Part shown: piece by piece, positions 44,003-53,472 of the stretch
How positions within the stretch are numbered: the first letter of the stretch is position 1
Layout of the letters: each line of letters starts with the position of its first letter
Source: Micromonospora sp. HK10
Lineage (GTDB): Bacteria; Actinomycetota; Actinomycetes; Mycobacteriales; Micromonosporaceae
Assembly (NCBI RefSeq): GCF_000982955.1
Contig: NZ_KQ058900.1
Location: 1-64,000 of the forward strand
Reading direction: 5' to 3'
DNA length: 64,000 nucleotides
Position numbers and translations under genes: made by a program
The notes under the pieces: generated by a model
Told to the model about the DNA's origin: nothing
Seen by the model: the letters and a program-made list of their open reading frames with translations, nothing else
The model's database searches: none

Positions 44003-45291
44003 TTGGCGTTGAGGATGCTTTCCATCTCGGCGGCCGCGTCGGCGGTGGCCTTCTCGACCGTCTTCTGACCCTTGATGACCGAGCTGTTCATCGCCTGGGT
44101 CACCGTCTTGGTCCGGCTGACCTCGACCCACTTGGGGGTGAGCGGGGTCAGCTTGGTGTTCTGCATGGCGGTGGCGAACGCGGCCATCACCTTGTCGTTG
44201 GCGTAGTTACCGCTACCGACCAGGTCCTGGTAGACCGGGAAGAAGCCGAGGCTGCTGGCGAACTCCTGGTCCTTCTGCTTGCTCAGCAGCACCGTCAGGT
44301 AGTCCCAGGCCAGGTCCTGGCGCTTGCTGTCCTTCCAGAGGGCGATGTCGGACCCGCCGGCGAACGCCGGGGCGGCCTTGCCGTCCGGGCCGGGAATGGG
44401 GAACGTGCCCCACACCTTCTCGATGTCCGGGTTGTCCTTCTTCATCGCGGCGCCCTGCCAGCTGCCGGCGAACGCCATCGCGGCCTTGCCGGTGGCGAAC
44501 TGGGTCCGCGCGTCGACCTCGTTCCAGCCGGCGGCGGCCGGCGGGGCGACCTTGTGCACGGTCACCAGGTCGGTCCAGAACTTGACCGCCTTCTGCGCCT
44601 CCGGGGTGTTGTAGCCGGACTTCCAGCTGTCCCCCTGCTTGGTGGCGATCTCGCCGCCGGCCGCCCAGAGGAACGAGTAGAACGGCAGCTCGGAGTTGCC
44701 CGGCAGCGCGATGCCGTAGGTGTTCGGCTTCTTGGCCTGGACGGTCTTGGCGACGCTGACCAGCTCGTCCCAGGTCGTCGGCGGCTTCACGCCGGCCTCG
44801 GCGAACCAGTCGGTGCGGTAGTAGATGGCCCGCACGCCGGCGTACCACGGGACGCCGTACTGCTTGCCGTCGAGCTGGGCGTTCTTGACCAGGTCGGGCA
44901 GGATGTCCTTGCCCTCGGACCAGCCGTTGAACTTGCCGCTGACGTCGGCGAGGGCCTCCTGGGCCGCCCAGCCCTGGGTCTCGGTGTTGCCCAGCTCGGT
45001 GACGTCGGGCCCCTCCCCACCGGCGAGCGCGGCCTGGAACTTCTTCGGCGCCTCGAGCCAGGGGATGTACTGCACCACGACGTCGGTCTCGGGGTGCTTC
45101 TTCTTGAACTCCGCCTCGACGCCGTCGAGGAACTTGGTCTGGGCGTCGCCGCCCTCACCCATCATCCAGACCGTGAGCTTGCTGTTGTCCGCGGCCTTGT
45201 CGTCGTCGCCGGAGCCACCGCAGCCGGCGAGCACCATCGCGGCCGAGGCCACGACGGCGGTGACCGGGGCCAGCCGCTTCCACCTGTTCAC
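43999..45291 (-). CDS. Sugar ABC transporter substrate-binding lipoprotein
   Basis: A 430-residue cluster D/B type binding protein. Lipoprotein signal MNRWKRLAPVTAVVASAAMV with lipobox LAGC (C24). TVWMMGEGGDAQTKFLDGVE near 40-59 and AGVRAIYYRTDWFAEAG near 150-166 are characteristic of oligosaccharide-binding proteins. It is the first gene of the operon, with an A/T-centred palindrome upstream. The sugar is unknown; maltooligosaccharide, trehalose or plant-glycan sugars are possible. Confidence 0.92.
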   Translation of the reverse strand: MNRWKRLAPVTAVVASAAMVLAGCGGSGDDDKAADNSKLTVWMMGEGGDAQTKFLDGVEAEFKKKHPETDVVVQYIPWLEAPKKFQAALAGGEGPDVTELGNTETQGWAAQEALADVSGKFNGWSEGKDILPDLVKNAQLDGKQYGVPWYAGVRAIYYRTDWFAEAGVKPPTTWDELVSVAKTVQAKKPNTYGIALPGNSELPFYSFLWAAGGEIATKQGDSWKSGYNTPEAQKAVKFWTDLVTVHKVAPPAAAGWNEVDARTQFATGKAAMAFAGSWQGAAMKKDNPDIEKVWGTFPIPGPDGKAAPAFAGGSDIALWKDSKRQDLAWDYLTVLLSKQKDQEFASSLGFFPVYQDLVGSGNYANDKVMAAFATAMQNTKLTPLTPKWVEVSRTKTVTQAMNSSVIKGQKTVEKATADAAAEMESILNAK

Positions 45292-45343
45292 GCCATATCT
45301 CCCTCGCGCCGGTTGGCACTAACCTTCTCCGCCGCACCTTAGT

Positions 45344-45356
45344 AGGAAAATTTCCT
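45344..45356 (-). promoter_or_regulatory. Palindromic candidate operator of the sugar ABC operon
   Basis: AGGAAAATTTCCT is a perfect palindrome around a central A, 53 bp before the binding-protein start, in a distinctly AT-rich patch. The GGAAA-N-TTTCC form recalls operators of ROK-family repressors of sugar genes in actinobacteria. No such repressor gene is in the window. Confidence 0.5.
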
Positions 45357-45471
45357 TTACAACAGGGGGCAGTCGCGGCCGGCGGCCGTGGCGACGGTAT
45401 CGCAGCCACCCGCCCTCGCGGCAGGGGTGACATCCGGGCAGGTCAGCAGGTCAGCGGGTCAGCACGCGGAA

Positions 45472-45505
45472 AGCGGGCGCCCGACCTGGTGGTCGGGCGC
45501 CCGCT
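45472..45505 (-). terminator. Terminator of the first GlsB-like gene
   Basis: A perfect 15-bp stem (AGCGGGCGCCCGACC and complement) with a TGGT loop follows the gene end at 45526. The same stem recurs after the paralogous gene. Confidence 0.8.
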
Positions 45506-45525
45506 GGAGCGCTTCGGTGCGAGGG

Positions 45526-45810
45526 TCAGTAGCGCGAGACGCCGCGCCGGCGGCCGACCCCGGCCACCAGGGCCACGCCGATGGCGGCGAACAGGACCTG
45601 CAGCATCAGCTCGCGCCAGTCGATGCCGGCGGTCTCGGCGAAGCCCGCGGCGCGGGCCACGATCGTGCCCAGCAGCGCGGCACCCACACCGATCAGCATG
45701 TGCAGCCACATCGGCATGTTCTGGCGGCCCGGAACGACCAGGCGGCCCAGAGCGCCGACGATCAGACCAACGATGAGCGCGGTGATGATGCCCCAAACGG
45801 TGAGCTCCAC
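45526..45810 (-). CDS. GlsB/YeaQ/YmgE family stress membrane protein, copy 1
   Basis: A 94-residue protein with three membrane helices. The family signature GLIVGALGRLVVPGRQNMPMW near 15-35 and the glycine-rich LIGVGAALLGTIVARA near 39-54 are clear, and the C terminus ends RRRGVSRY. These proteins respond to general stress; the mechanism is unknown. It shares about 80% of residues by eye with the copy at 46357, including the C-terminal GVSRY. A stress-type promoter lies about 60 bp upstream. Confidence 0.92.
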   Translation of the reverse strand: MELTVWGIITALIVGLIVGALGRLVVPGRQNMPMWLHMLIGVGAALLGTIVARAAGFAETAGIDWRELMLQVLFAAIGVALVAGVGRRRGVSRY

Positions 45811-45871
45811 GGTCGCCCTCCTTCTGCGAATTTGTCACACGTCGCCGTCTGCTTCGTGTCGTGACCGCTAA

Positions 45872-45897
45872 GTTCCCGACCCGCCGAAAATCCAAAC
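45872..45897 (-). promoter_or_regulatory. SigB-like stress promoter, copy 1
   Basis: Read on the minus strand, GTTTGG-N14-GGGAAC resembles the general-stress sigma (SigB-family) promoter GTTT-N(14-16)-GGG(T/A)A. It sits about 60 bp before the GlsB-like start and has a positional counterpart in the paralogue. Confidence 0.5.
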
Positions 45898-45938
45898 CGA
45901 CTCCGGTGACGAATTGCTCGAGACGGCCACGACCTGGG

Positions 45939-46026
45939 CTTTCCCGGACCGGCTCGGGCGCTTTCCCGTACCGGCTCGGGCGCTTTCCCGGACCGGCTCG
46001 GGCGCTTTCCCGGACCGGCTCGGGCG
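45939..46026. repeat. 22-bp tandem repeat, four copies
   Basis: CTTTCCCGGACCGGCTCGGG plus CG recurs at 45939, 45961, 45983 and 46005; the second has one base change (CGTACC). It lies in the 546-bp gene-free space between the two GlsB-like genes (45811-46356). Confidence 0.93.
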
Positions 46027-46185
46027 ACCAGCCGGGCTTTGCCAGACCCCTCGGGCCGCTGGAGCGCGGGCCGTCGCGCCAGGCCATTGGAACCGGCAAG
46101 GTGGCAACACGAAAGCGCGGACACCCGGACAATCGGGTGACCGCGCGACGCAATGTTGAGGCTGACGAGGGCTCACCCGCGCGCA

Positions 46186-46291
46186 CCGGTGCCCACTGGC
46201 CCTTCCGGTGCCCACTGGCCGTCCGGGTGCCCACTGGCCTTCCGGTGCCGCCGGCCCTTCCGGTGCCCGCCGGCCCGTTCCGGTGTCTGCC
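46186..46291. repeat. 18-20 bp imperfect tandem repeat, about 5.5 copies
   Basis: Units starting CCGGTGCC(C/G) with CACTGGCC or GCCGGCCC occur at 46186, 46205, 46223, 46242, 46260 and 46280, with variable length. It is in the same spacer as the 22-bp array but unrelated in sequence. I see no gene in this spacer. Confidence 0.8.
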
Positions 46292-46303
46292 GACACGAAC
46301 GCC

Positions 46304-46337
46304 AGCGGGCGCCCGACCGGTCGGTCGGGCGCCCGCT
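46304..46337 (-). terminator. Terminator of the second GlsB-like gene
   Basis: The stem is identical to the one at 45472 (AGCGGGCGCCCGACC and complement), with a GGTC loop. Confidence 0.8.
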
Positions 46338-46356
46338 GAGGCGCTTGCGAGCGGCG

Positions 46357-46638
46357 TCAGTAGCGCGAGACGCCGCGCCGACCGCCCACGCCGGCCACCA
46401 GGGCCACGGCGATGGCGGCCAGCACGACCTGGACCAGCAGCTCAGTCCAGTCGATGCCGGCGGTCTCGGTGGCGATGCCCACGGCGCGGGCCAGGACGGT
46501 GCCCAGCAGCGCGGCGCCGACGCCGATCACCATGTGCAGCCAGATCGGCATGTTCTGGCGGCCCGGAACGATCAGGCGGCCCAGAGCGCCGACGATCAGA
46601 CCAACAACGAGCGCGGTGATGATGCCCCAGACGGTCAC
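46357..46638 (-). CDS. GlsB/YeaQ/YmgE family stress membrane protein, copy 2
   Basis: A 93-residue paralogue of the protein at 45526 with the same three-helix layout (GLIVGALGRLIVPGRQNMPIW, LVAGVGGRRGVSRY). The ATG at 46638 has AGAAGGAGCTG just upstream. Terminator, coding region and promoter region are all related to those of copy 1, so the unit arose by tandem segmental duplication. Any division of labour is unknown. Confidence 0.92.
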   Translation of the reverse strand: MTVWGIITALVVGLIVGALGRLIVPGRQNMPIWLHMVIGVGAALLGTVLARAVGIATETAGIDWTELLVQVVLAAIAVALVAGVGGRRGVSRY

Positions 46639-46697
46639 TGTCAGCTCCTTCTAAGAAGTTTCATATGGTCTGTTGTGTTTCCTGTCGTGACCGGTAC

Positions 46698-46723
46698 ATG
46701 CCCGAGGCATCGAAAAACCAAAC
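46698..46723 (-). promoter_or_regulatory. SigB-like stress promoter, copy 2
   Basis: On the minus strand, GTTTGG-N14-GGGCAT, at the same distance from the start codon as in copy 1 and with the same preceding GAGTCG. Conservation of both boxes and the exact 14-nt spacing supports function. Confidence 0.5.
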
Positions 46724-46963
46724 CGACTCAGCCCGCAACCGATCGCCGCAGCACCGCCGACCAGCGCCGCATCGGTTCCGCTCCGACCGCGAATGCGCAG
46801 GTGGGAGCGGTCCCACCCGGGCCCGGCGGCGGGCCGTCGCGGCAGCAAAAATCTGCCCGGGTACGCGGAAACGGCCGGCGCCCCGGCCCGGACGGACCCG
46901 GCTCCGGGTCGTCTCGAGCGGGGCGCCGGCCGTCACGTCCGCGGCTGGCGACCGCTACTTCCC
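46724..46963. other. Spacer between GlsB-like gene 2 and the lepA repeats
   Basis: This is the middle of a 538-bp gene-free space (46639-47176). I see no ORF with coding character, no tRNA and no strong hairpin in this part. The right end of the space is the tandem array described separately. Confidence 0.5.
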
Positions 46964-47176
46964 GCCGGCGGGCTCGCCGGCAGCTATGTCCTGCCGGTGT
47001 GCTTGCCACCGCCCCCTGCCGGCGGGCTTGCCACCGCCCGCTGCCGGCGGGCTTGCCAGCACCAACCTTCTGCCGGCGGGCATGCGTCGCCTACTTCTTG
47101 CCGGCGGGCTTGCCAGCACCTACCTTCTGCCGGCGGGCTTGCGTCGCCTACTTCTTGCCGGCGGGCTTGCCAGCGC

Positions 47177-47186
<10 letters not shown>
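46964..47186. repeat. 25-29 bp tandem repeat continuing from the lepA 3' end
   Basis: The core GCCGGCGGGC(T/A)TGC recurs at 46964, 47018, 47043, 47072, 47100, 47129, 47158 and 47187, with a degenerate copy near 46992. From 47043 two unit types alternate, giving a 57-58 bp higher-order repeat. The 47187 unit is the end of lepA (KPAGKK-stop on the minus strand), and several outer units repeat the TAG stop in the same place (GCCTACTTCTT on plus). Spacing is not a multiple of three. Confidence 0.9.
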
Positions 47187-49054
<1,868 letters not shown>

Positions 49055-49147
49055 AGCGGTCCGTTCTGGTCGGCTGACGTGAGCGGGCCGGCGCGACGCC
49101 GGCCCCCTCTATGCTCCCACGTCGTCCGGGACGCCGGTCCTCCCCCG

Positions 49148-49684
49148 TCACTCCTCGGGCGGCTCCACGAAGAGGGCGGCGAGCCGGGGCAGCCGCCGCC
49201 GCGCCTCGTCCGGGTCGTCGAAATCCCAGAAGTCGTTGAGGTCGGGCACCGCCGCCGGCTCACGGACCGCCGGCAGCTCGGCCGCGGTGGCCTTCTCGTA
49301 CGCCTCCCAGGCGACCGCGAGCATGTCCTCGCACTCGAACTCCTCGCCGCTGAGCGCGGCGGCCCGGACCTGCGGCAGCTCGGCGAGGGAGTCGGGGTCG
49401 GCCACCGCCCTGGCGAACACCGACCGGCCCTGGGTCATCAGCCAGCCACGGAAGTATTCGAAGCCGTCGTCCGAGGCGCCCCCGTTGATCAGGTAGGCCG
49501 CGCCCCACAGGTCGACCTTGTGGGAGGCGACGAGCACCCGACGCTGGTGCTCGGCGTATCCGACGATGTCCGCCGGGTCCCGCTCGGCGAGCAGGGCGAC
49601 CGCCCGCGCGGCCACCGCGTCGGGCGCTCCCCCGGCGCCGGCCCGGGCGGACTCGATCAGCTGCCAGAACTCCTCGGTCCTCAT
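49148..49684 (-). CDS. DUF4240 domain protein
   Basis: A 178-residue soluble protein starting MRTEEFWQLIESARAG. The DUF4240 pattern is visible: VGYAEHQRRVLVASHKVDLWGAAYLINGGASDDGFEYFRGWLMTQG near 39-84. Function unknown; the family is widespread in actinomycetes. The ATG at 49684 is preferred over upstream starts without ribosome-binding sites. It is divergent from the APH-like gene, 93 bp downstream of which no promoter motif is clear. Confidence 0.85.
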   Translation of the reverse strand: MRTEEFWQLIESARAGAGGAPDAVAARAVALLAERDPADIVGYAEHQRRVLVASHKVDLWGAAYLINGGASDDGFEYFRGWLMTQGRSVFARAVADPDSLAELPQVRAAALSGEEFECEDMLAVAWEAYEKATAAELPAVREPAAVPDLNDFWDFDDPDEARRRLPRLAALFVEPPEE

Positions 49685-49793
49685 GGCCCCGCAGTCTCCC
49701 AGACGCCCTCGACCGACGGCCCGCACGCATTCGTCGCCACGCCCCGGATGCTGCCAGCGCCGTACGACATCCCCGATCCGGCAGCATGGTCCC

Positions 49794-50774
49794 GTGCCCG
49801 ACAACCGCCCGCCCCCGGTGCCGTACGAGGCGACCGCCGTCCGCCCCGACTGGGCCGCGCTGCCGGCCGGGCTGCGGGACGCGCTCGCCGCCCGGCTCGG
49901 CGGGCCGCCCACCGCGGTACGGGTGGCCGGGGCGGGCTTCACCCGCGGCTTCGCCGCGCTGCTCACCGGCCCCGGCGGGGACCGGGTCTTCGTGAAGGCG
50001 GCGGAGCTGGCCGGGCAGCGCCACCTCGTCGACTGGTACGCGCACGAGGCCGCCGTGCTGGCCCGGCTTCCCGGCGGCCTGCCGGTGCCCCGACCGCGCT
50101 GGGCGCTGACCGAGGCCGGCTGGTACGCGATCGGGCTGACCGCCGTCGACGGCCGCACCCCCCGGCTGCCCTGGGACCCGGCCGAGCTGGACGCCGCCCT
50201 CGCCGCGTACGCCGAGGTGGCCGCCGCCCTGGCCGACCCGCCGGCGGACCTCGTCGCGCTCGGGCTGCCCCGCCTCGCCGACCTGGCCCGCGACGACATC
50301 CTCTGGTGGGGCGAGGTGGCCGCCGGCCGCGAGCCGCCGCCCGAGGTGCCCGCCTGGGCCCCGCTGCCGGAGCTGGTCGCGCTGGAGTCCCGGCTGCCCG
50401 GGTACGCCGCCGCCGGTGCCGGGCTGGCCCACGGTGACCTGCGGGTGGACAACCTGCTGCTCGACCCGGCGGGCCGGGTCTGGGTCTGCGACTGGACCTG
50501 GCTCTGCCATGGGCCGGCCTGGTTCGACCTGGTCGGCCTGCTGATCACCGGGTACGCCAGCGGCCTCGACGTGGACACCGCCTTCGCCAGCCACCCGGCC
50601 GCCGCCGGCGCCCCGCCCGACGCGCTCGACGTGACCCTCGCCGCCCTGGCGGGCTACTTCCTCACCGGCGCCGCCGCCGGCCCGTCGACGGCGTCCCCGC
50701 ACCTCCGGTCGCACCAGCGGTGGAGCGGCGAGCAGGCACTCGGCTGGCTCGCCGACCGGCAGGGCTGGCGCTGA
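49794..50774 (+). CDS. Aminoglycoside phosphotransferase (APH)-like kinase
   Basis: A 326-residue kinase-fold protein. VFVKAAEL supplies the ATP lysine (K68), HEAAVLARLP the partner glutamate (E85), AHGDLRVDN the catalytic loop (D215, N220), and VWVCDW the metal-binding aspartate (D233). The family covers antibiotic and small-metabolite kinases; there is no resistance context here. The GTG start at 49794 is the most likely, but uncertain. The last codons (GGCTGGCGCTGA) are included in a 40-bp tandem repeat continuing downstream. Confidence 0.85.
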   Translation: MPDNRPPPVPYEATAVRPDWAALPAGLRDALAARLGGPPTAVRVAGAGFTRGFAALLTGPGGDRVFVKAAELAGQRHLVDWYAHEAAVLARLPGGLPVPRPRWALTEAGWYAIGLTAVDGRTPRLPWDPAELDAALAAYAEVAAALADPPADLVALGLPRLADLARDDILWWGEVAAGREPPPEVPAWAPLPELVALESRLPGYAAAGAGLAHGDLRVDNLLLDPAGRVWVCDWTWLCHGPAWFDLVGLLITGYASGLDVDTAFASHPAAAGAPPDALDVTLAALAGYFLTGAAAGPSTASPHLRSHQRWSGEQALGWLADRQGWR

Positions 50775-50883
50775 CCCCGACCTCGATCCACTCCACCTGC
50801 CGGGCTGGCGCTGACCCCGACCTCGATCCACCCCACCTGCCGCAAGGCTGGCCCTGACCTCGATCCACTCCACCTGCCGCAAA
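50763..50883. repeat. 40-bp tandem repeat overlapping the APH gene end
   Basis: Units starting GGGCTGGCGCTGACCCCGAC lie at 50763-50802 and 50803-50842, with a third, diverged copy (GCAAGGCTGGCCCTGACC) at 50843-50883. The first unit contains the gene's final codons and TGA. All units carry TCGATCCAC(T/C)CCACCTGCC, and a reverse GGAGTGGATC follows at about 50925, so a stem can form. The rest of the 368-bp spacer (to 51142) shows only the rpsT leader. Confidence 0.88.
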
Positions 50884-51142
50884 CCGGCGCATCCAGCCGC
50901 ACGGATGCCACGACATGCCGCAACCGGAGTGGATCACATCCCGACCGGCCCCGGCCCGGCCGGCCCGGTCGGCCCGGTCCGTGCGGACGGGCGCGGGTTC
51001 GTCGGGCAGGTCGGGCCGGGGTCGCCGGGGCGTTTTGGCTCGTCGCGACCGGACCTGGTAACCTGGCTTTTCGCGCGGCGATGACGCATGCTCGTCGCGC
51101 GCGGAAGCTGACCAACCCGAGCTATCAAGACGAGGCTGTCGC

Positions 51143-51409
51143 GTGGCGAACATCAAGTCCCAGATCAAGCGCAACCGGCAGAACGAGAAGCGCCGGCTGC
51201 GTAACAAGTCGGTCAAGTCGTCGCTGAAGACCGCCATCCGGAAGTTCAACGAGGCTGCGGAGGCCGGCGACACCGAGAAGGCCACCGTTCTCATGCGCGA
51301 GGCCGCCCGCAAGCTGGACAAGGCGGCCAGCAAGGGCGTCATCCACGCCAACCAGGCGGCCAACCGGAAGTCGGCGATCGCCAAGCGCGTCGCCACGTTC
51401 TCGGCCTGA
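51143..51409 (+). CDS. rpsT: 30S ribosomal protein S20
   Basis: An 88-residue basic ribosomal protein: MANIKSQIKRNRQNEKRRLR at the start and NQAANRKSAIAKRVATFSA at the end are exact family marks. Starts with GTG at 51143. It is alone on the plus strand between the APH gene and the holA operon, the position also held by rpsT next to holA in M. tuberculosis. A strong terminator follows. Confidence 0.98.
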   Translation: MANIKSQIKRNRQNEKRRLRNKSVKSSLKTAIRKFNEAAEAGDTEKATVLMREAARKLDKAASKGVIHANQAANRKSAIAKRVATFSA

Positions 51410-51425
51410 CGCGCCTCAGACCTGA

Positions 51426-51461
51426 CCGGAAGCCCCGGGGTGTACGCCCCGGGGCTTCCGG
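51426..51461 (+). terminator. rpsT terminator
   Basis: A perfect 15-bp stem (CCGGAAGCCCCGGGG and complement) with a TGTACG loop, 16 bp after the S20 stop codon. Confidence 0.9.
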
Positions 51462-51605
51462 CTGTCTGCATTACGGGCCAACCTGATCGGGGACCTGGTT
51501 CGCCGGTCGGTACCGGCCTCGGCCCCGTGCCGAGTGCCTCGCGGTCGGGTGCGGTGCTCACCCTGCTGCCCGGGGCCTACGCCCCTGACGCCGGCCGTCA
51601 ACGCT

Positions 51606-51653
51606 CGGCGTCCGGTCAGCGGAACCGGTCGGTGTCCGGTCGGCGGAACCGGT
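51606..51653. repeat. 24-bp direct duplication
   Basis: CGGCGTCCGGTCAGCGGAAC plus CGGT is followed directly by a near copy (51630-51653). It ends 14 bp before the stop of the minus-strand membrane-protein gene. Confidence 0.8.
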
Positions 51654-51667
51654 CGGCGCCGATCCGC

Positions 51668-52129
51668 TCAGCGCTGCCCCTCGTCGTGACGGAACACAGT
51701 TTCGCCCGCTCGGGCCACCCCGGGCGCCGGGTCCCCGGCCGGCAACGCCGGGACCGTCGACGGTTGCCCGGCGCGCGGCGCCCAGGCCGTGGACGGCACC
51801 CGGGCCCGCCCGACGACCGGCTCGATCTGCCGACGGAACCGTTCCCGCTCCTGCTCCGGAACCTGCGCGGCGCTGTGGATGACCTGCTCGGCGACCAGGT
51901 CGTTGAGCTTCACCATGGCCGCCACCACGGCCGGCAGCACCAGCACCGCCCACCAGGTGACCAGCTCGGCGAGGGCGAGCAGCGCGGCCAGCGCCACGGA
52001 TCCCTCGAAGAAGAGGAAGCAGAGCACGCCGCCCGGGTTGACGAAGCGCAGTCCGAGCACCCGGGCGTAGAGCGGCCGGTACCGCTCCTCGTCCGTCGGG
52101 ACCGTGGCCCAACGCCGGGCTCGGGTCAC
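51668..52129 (-). CDS. Two-helix membrane protein downstream of holA
   Basis: A 153-residue protein: a cytoplasmic N terminus (MTRARRWATVPTDEERYRPLYARVLGLRFVNPGG), two hydrophobic segments (about 36-52 and 58-76), then a charged, helical cytoplasmic tail with VIHSAAQVPEQERERFRRQI. No named domain recognised. GTG at 52129 overlaps the holA stop (GTGA), so it is translated together with holA. Function unknown. Confidence 0.75.
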   Translation of the reverse strand: MTRARRWATVPTDEERYRPLYARVLGLRFVNPGGVLCFLFFEGSVALAALLALAELVTWWAVLVLPAVVAAMVKLNDLVAEQVIHSAAQVPEQERERFRRQIEPVVGRARVPSTAWAPRAGQPSTVPALPAGDPAPGVARAGETVFRHDEGQR

Positions 52130-53106
52130 CGGGCGCCGCCCTGCCGGGCAGCGGCGACCGAGAACACCGCCCGCTCCAGCGCGTACGCCCGGTCGTCGGC
52201 ACCGCCCTTGACGGCCGCATTGCACTCGGCGGCCACCCGCATCGCCTCGACCAGGCCCTCCGGCGTCCAGCCCCGCCCCTGCCGCTGGGCCCGCTCGATC
52301 TTCCAGGCCGGCATGCCCAGGCTGCTGGCGAGCTGATAAGGGCTGCCACGGCCGGCGGAGGCGACCCGGGCCACGGTCCGTACCCCGTCGGCGATGGCGT
52401 CGGCGATCGGCACCGGGTCGACGCCGACGTGCAGCGCCCAGCGCAGCGCCTCCAGCGCGGCCGGCACGTCACCGACCATGGTGGCGTCGGCCACCGTGAA
52501 GCCGGTCACCTCGACCCGCCCCCGGTAGTACCGGGCCACCGTGTCCGCCCCGATCCGCCCGTCGGTGTCCGCGACGAGCTGCGAGCAGGCCGCGGCCAGC
52601 TCCCGCAGGTCGGTGCCGACGGCGGCGATCAGCGCCTCGGCCGCGTCCTCGGTGCAGGTGCCGCCGGCGCGGCGGATCTCGTCGCGGACGAAGGCGACCC
52701 GCTCGCGGTGCCCCTTGAGCTTCGCCGCCGGCACCACGGTGGCGCCCGCGGCGCGGAGCCCGTCGGCGAACGCCTTCCCCTTCGCCCCACCGAGGTGCAG
52801 CACCACGAGCTGCACCTCGGGGTCCGGATTCTTCGCGTACGCCAGCAGCGCGGTGACCAGGTCCTTGCGCGCGTCCTGGGCGGAGCGGAGCACCAGCACC
52901 CGGCGCCCACCGAAGAGCGAAGGGCTGAGCATCTCGGCGATCTCGCCGACCATCAACGAGCTGGCCTGGTACTCCCGGACGTCCACCTCGGGGTCGACGC
53001 TGCGTGCCCGGGCGACAGCTTCGGTGACGGCTCGCGTGGCGAGCAGCTCCTCGTCGCCGAGAACGAGCAGAATAGGCGGCAGGCTGGCGGGGGTCACGTC
53101 GCCCAT
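52126..53106 (-). CDS. holA: DNA polymerase III subunit delta
   Basis: A 326-residue clamp-loader subunit that opens the sliding clamp. The N-terminal segment PPILLVLGDEELLATRAVTEAV near 10-31 and SLFGGRRVLVLRSAQ near 62-76 mark the delta AAA+-like fold; it lacks a Walker A motif, as expected. The C-terminal helical collar has YQLASSLGMPAWKIERAQRQG near 265-285. ATG at 53106 gives MGDVTPASLPP. It lies in the comEA-comEC-holA order of actinobacteria. Confidence 0.94.
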   Translation of the reverse strand: MGDVTPASLPPILLVLGDEELLATRAVTEAVARARSVDPEVDVREYQASSLMVGEIAEMLSPSLFGGRRVLVLRSAQDARKDLVTALLAYAKNPDPEVQLVVLHLGGAKGKAFADGLRAAGATVVPAAKLKGHRERVAFVRDEIRRAGGTCTEDAAEALIAAVGTDLRELAAACSQLVADTDGRIGADTVARYYRGRVEVTGFTVADATMVGDVPAALEALRWALHVGVDPVPIADAIADGVRTVARVASAGRGSPYQLASSLGMPAWKIERAQRQGRGWTPEGLVEAMRVAAECNAAVKGGADDRAYALERAVFSVAAARQGGAR

Positions 53107-53193
53107 ACTCGCACGCCCCCGAGCCGGATCGTGCCTGGTCATTGGGGACGGTGACGGCCGGACCCGCACTTCGCGCGAATCCAGACATTTGAT

Positions 53194-53472
53194 TCAATCC
53201 ACGTGGTTGCCCGGAAATCCCCCGGCCCGCCCGTGCCGGGTGCCGCCGGTCTTGATCACCTTCCACTGCTGCGGGGGATAACCCGGGCCGACCTGCTGCG
53301 GTGGCACCTGTGGCGGGTAGCCCCTGCGCGGAGCCTGCTGTGGCGGGTAGCCCTGAACGGAGGCTGCTGCGGTGGCTCGCCCCGCGTTCCCGCTGCCGGT
53401 ACGCCGCGCCGGCGGTTCAGGAGCGCCGGCCGGGACCGACCCCTCGGGCGACCACCGCCAGCCCGCTCCCAT
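53194..53472 (-). CDS. Doubtful Pro/Gln-rich small ORF between comEC and holA
   Basis: A 92-codon frame whose last 60 residues read like a Pro/Gln-rich surface or tail segment: GYPPQQ, GYPPQVPPQQ and GYPPQQW repeated at about 12-residue spacing. The first third overlaps the end of comEC in another frame, and no ribosome-binding site is visible before the ATG at 53472. It may be a remnant of a larger GYPPQ-type protein gene, a genuine short gene with a non-ATG start after comEC, or chance. Confidence is low. Confidence 0.25.
   Translation of the reverse strand: MGAGWRWSPEGSVPAGAPEPPARRTGSGNAGRATAAASVQGYPPQQAPRRGYPPQVPPQQVGPGYPPQQWKVIKTGGTRHGRAGGFPGNHVD

Noticed and set aside
50890..50940. Relationship between ACATGCCGCA here and the 139-bp array motif ATGCCGCAT
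   Set aside because: Only about 10 bases are shared and the contexts differ, so chance in GC-rich DNA is as likely.
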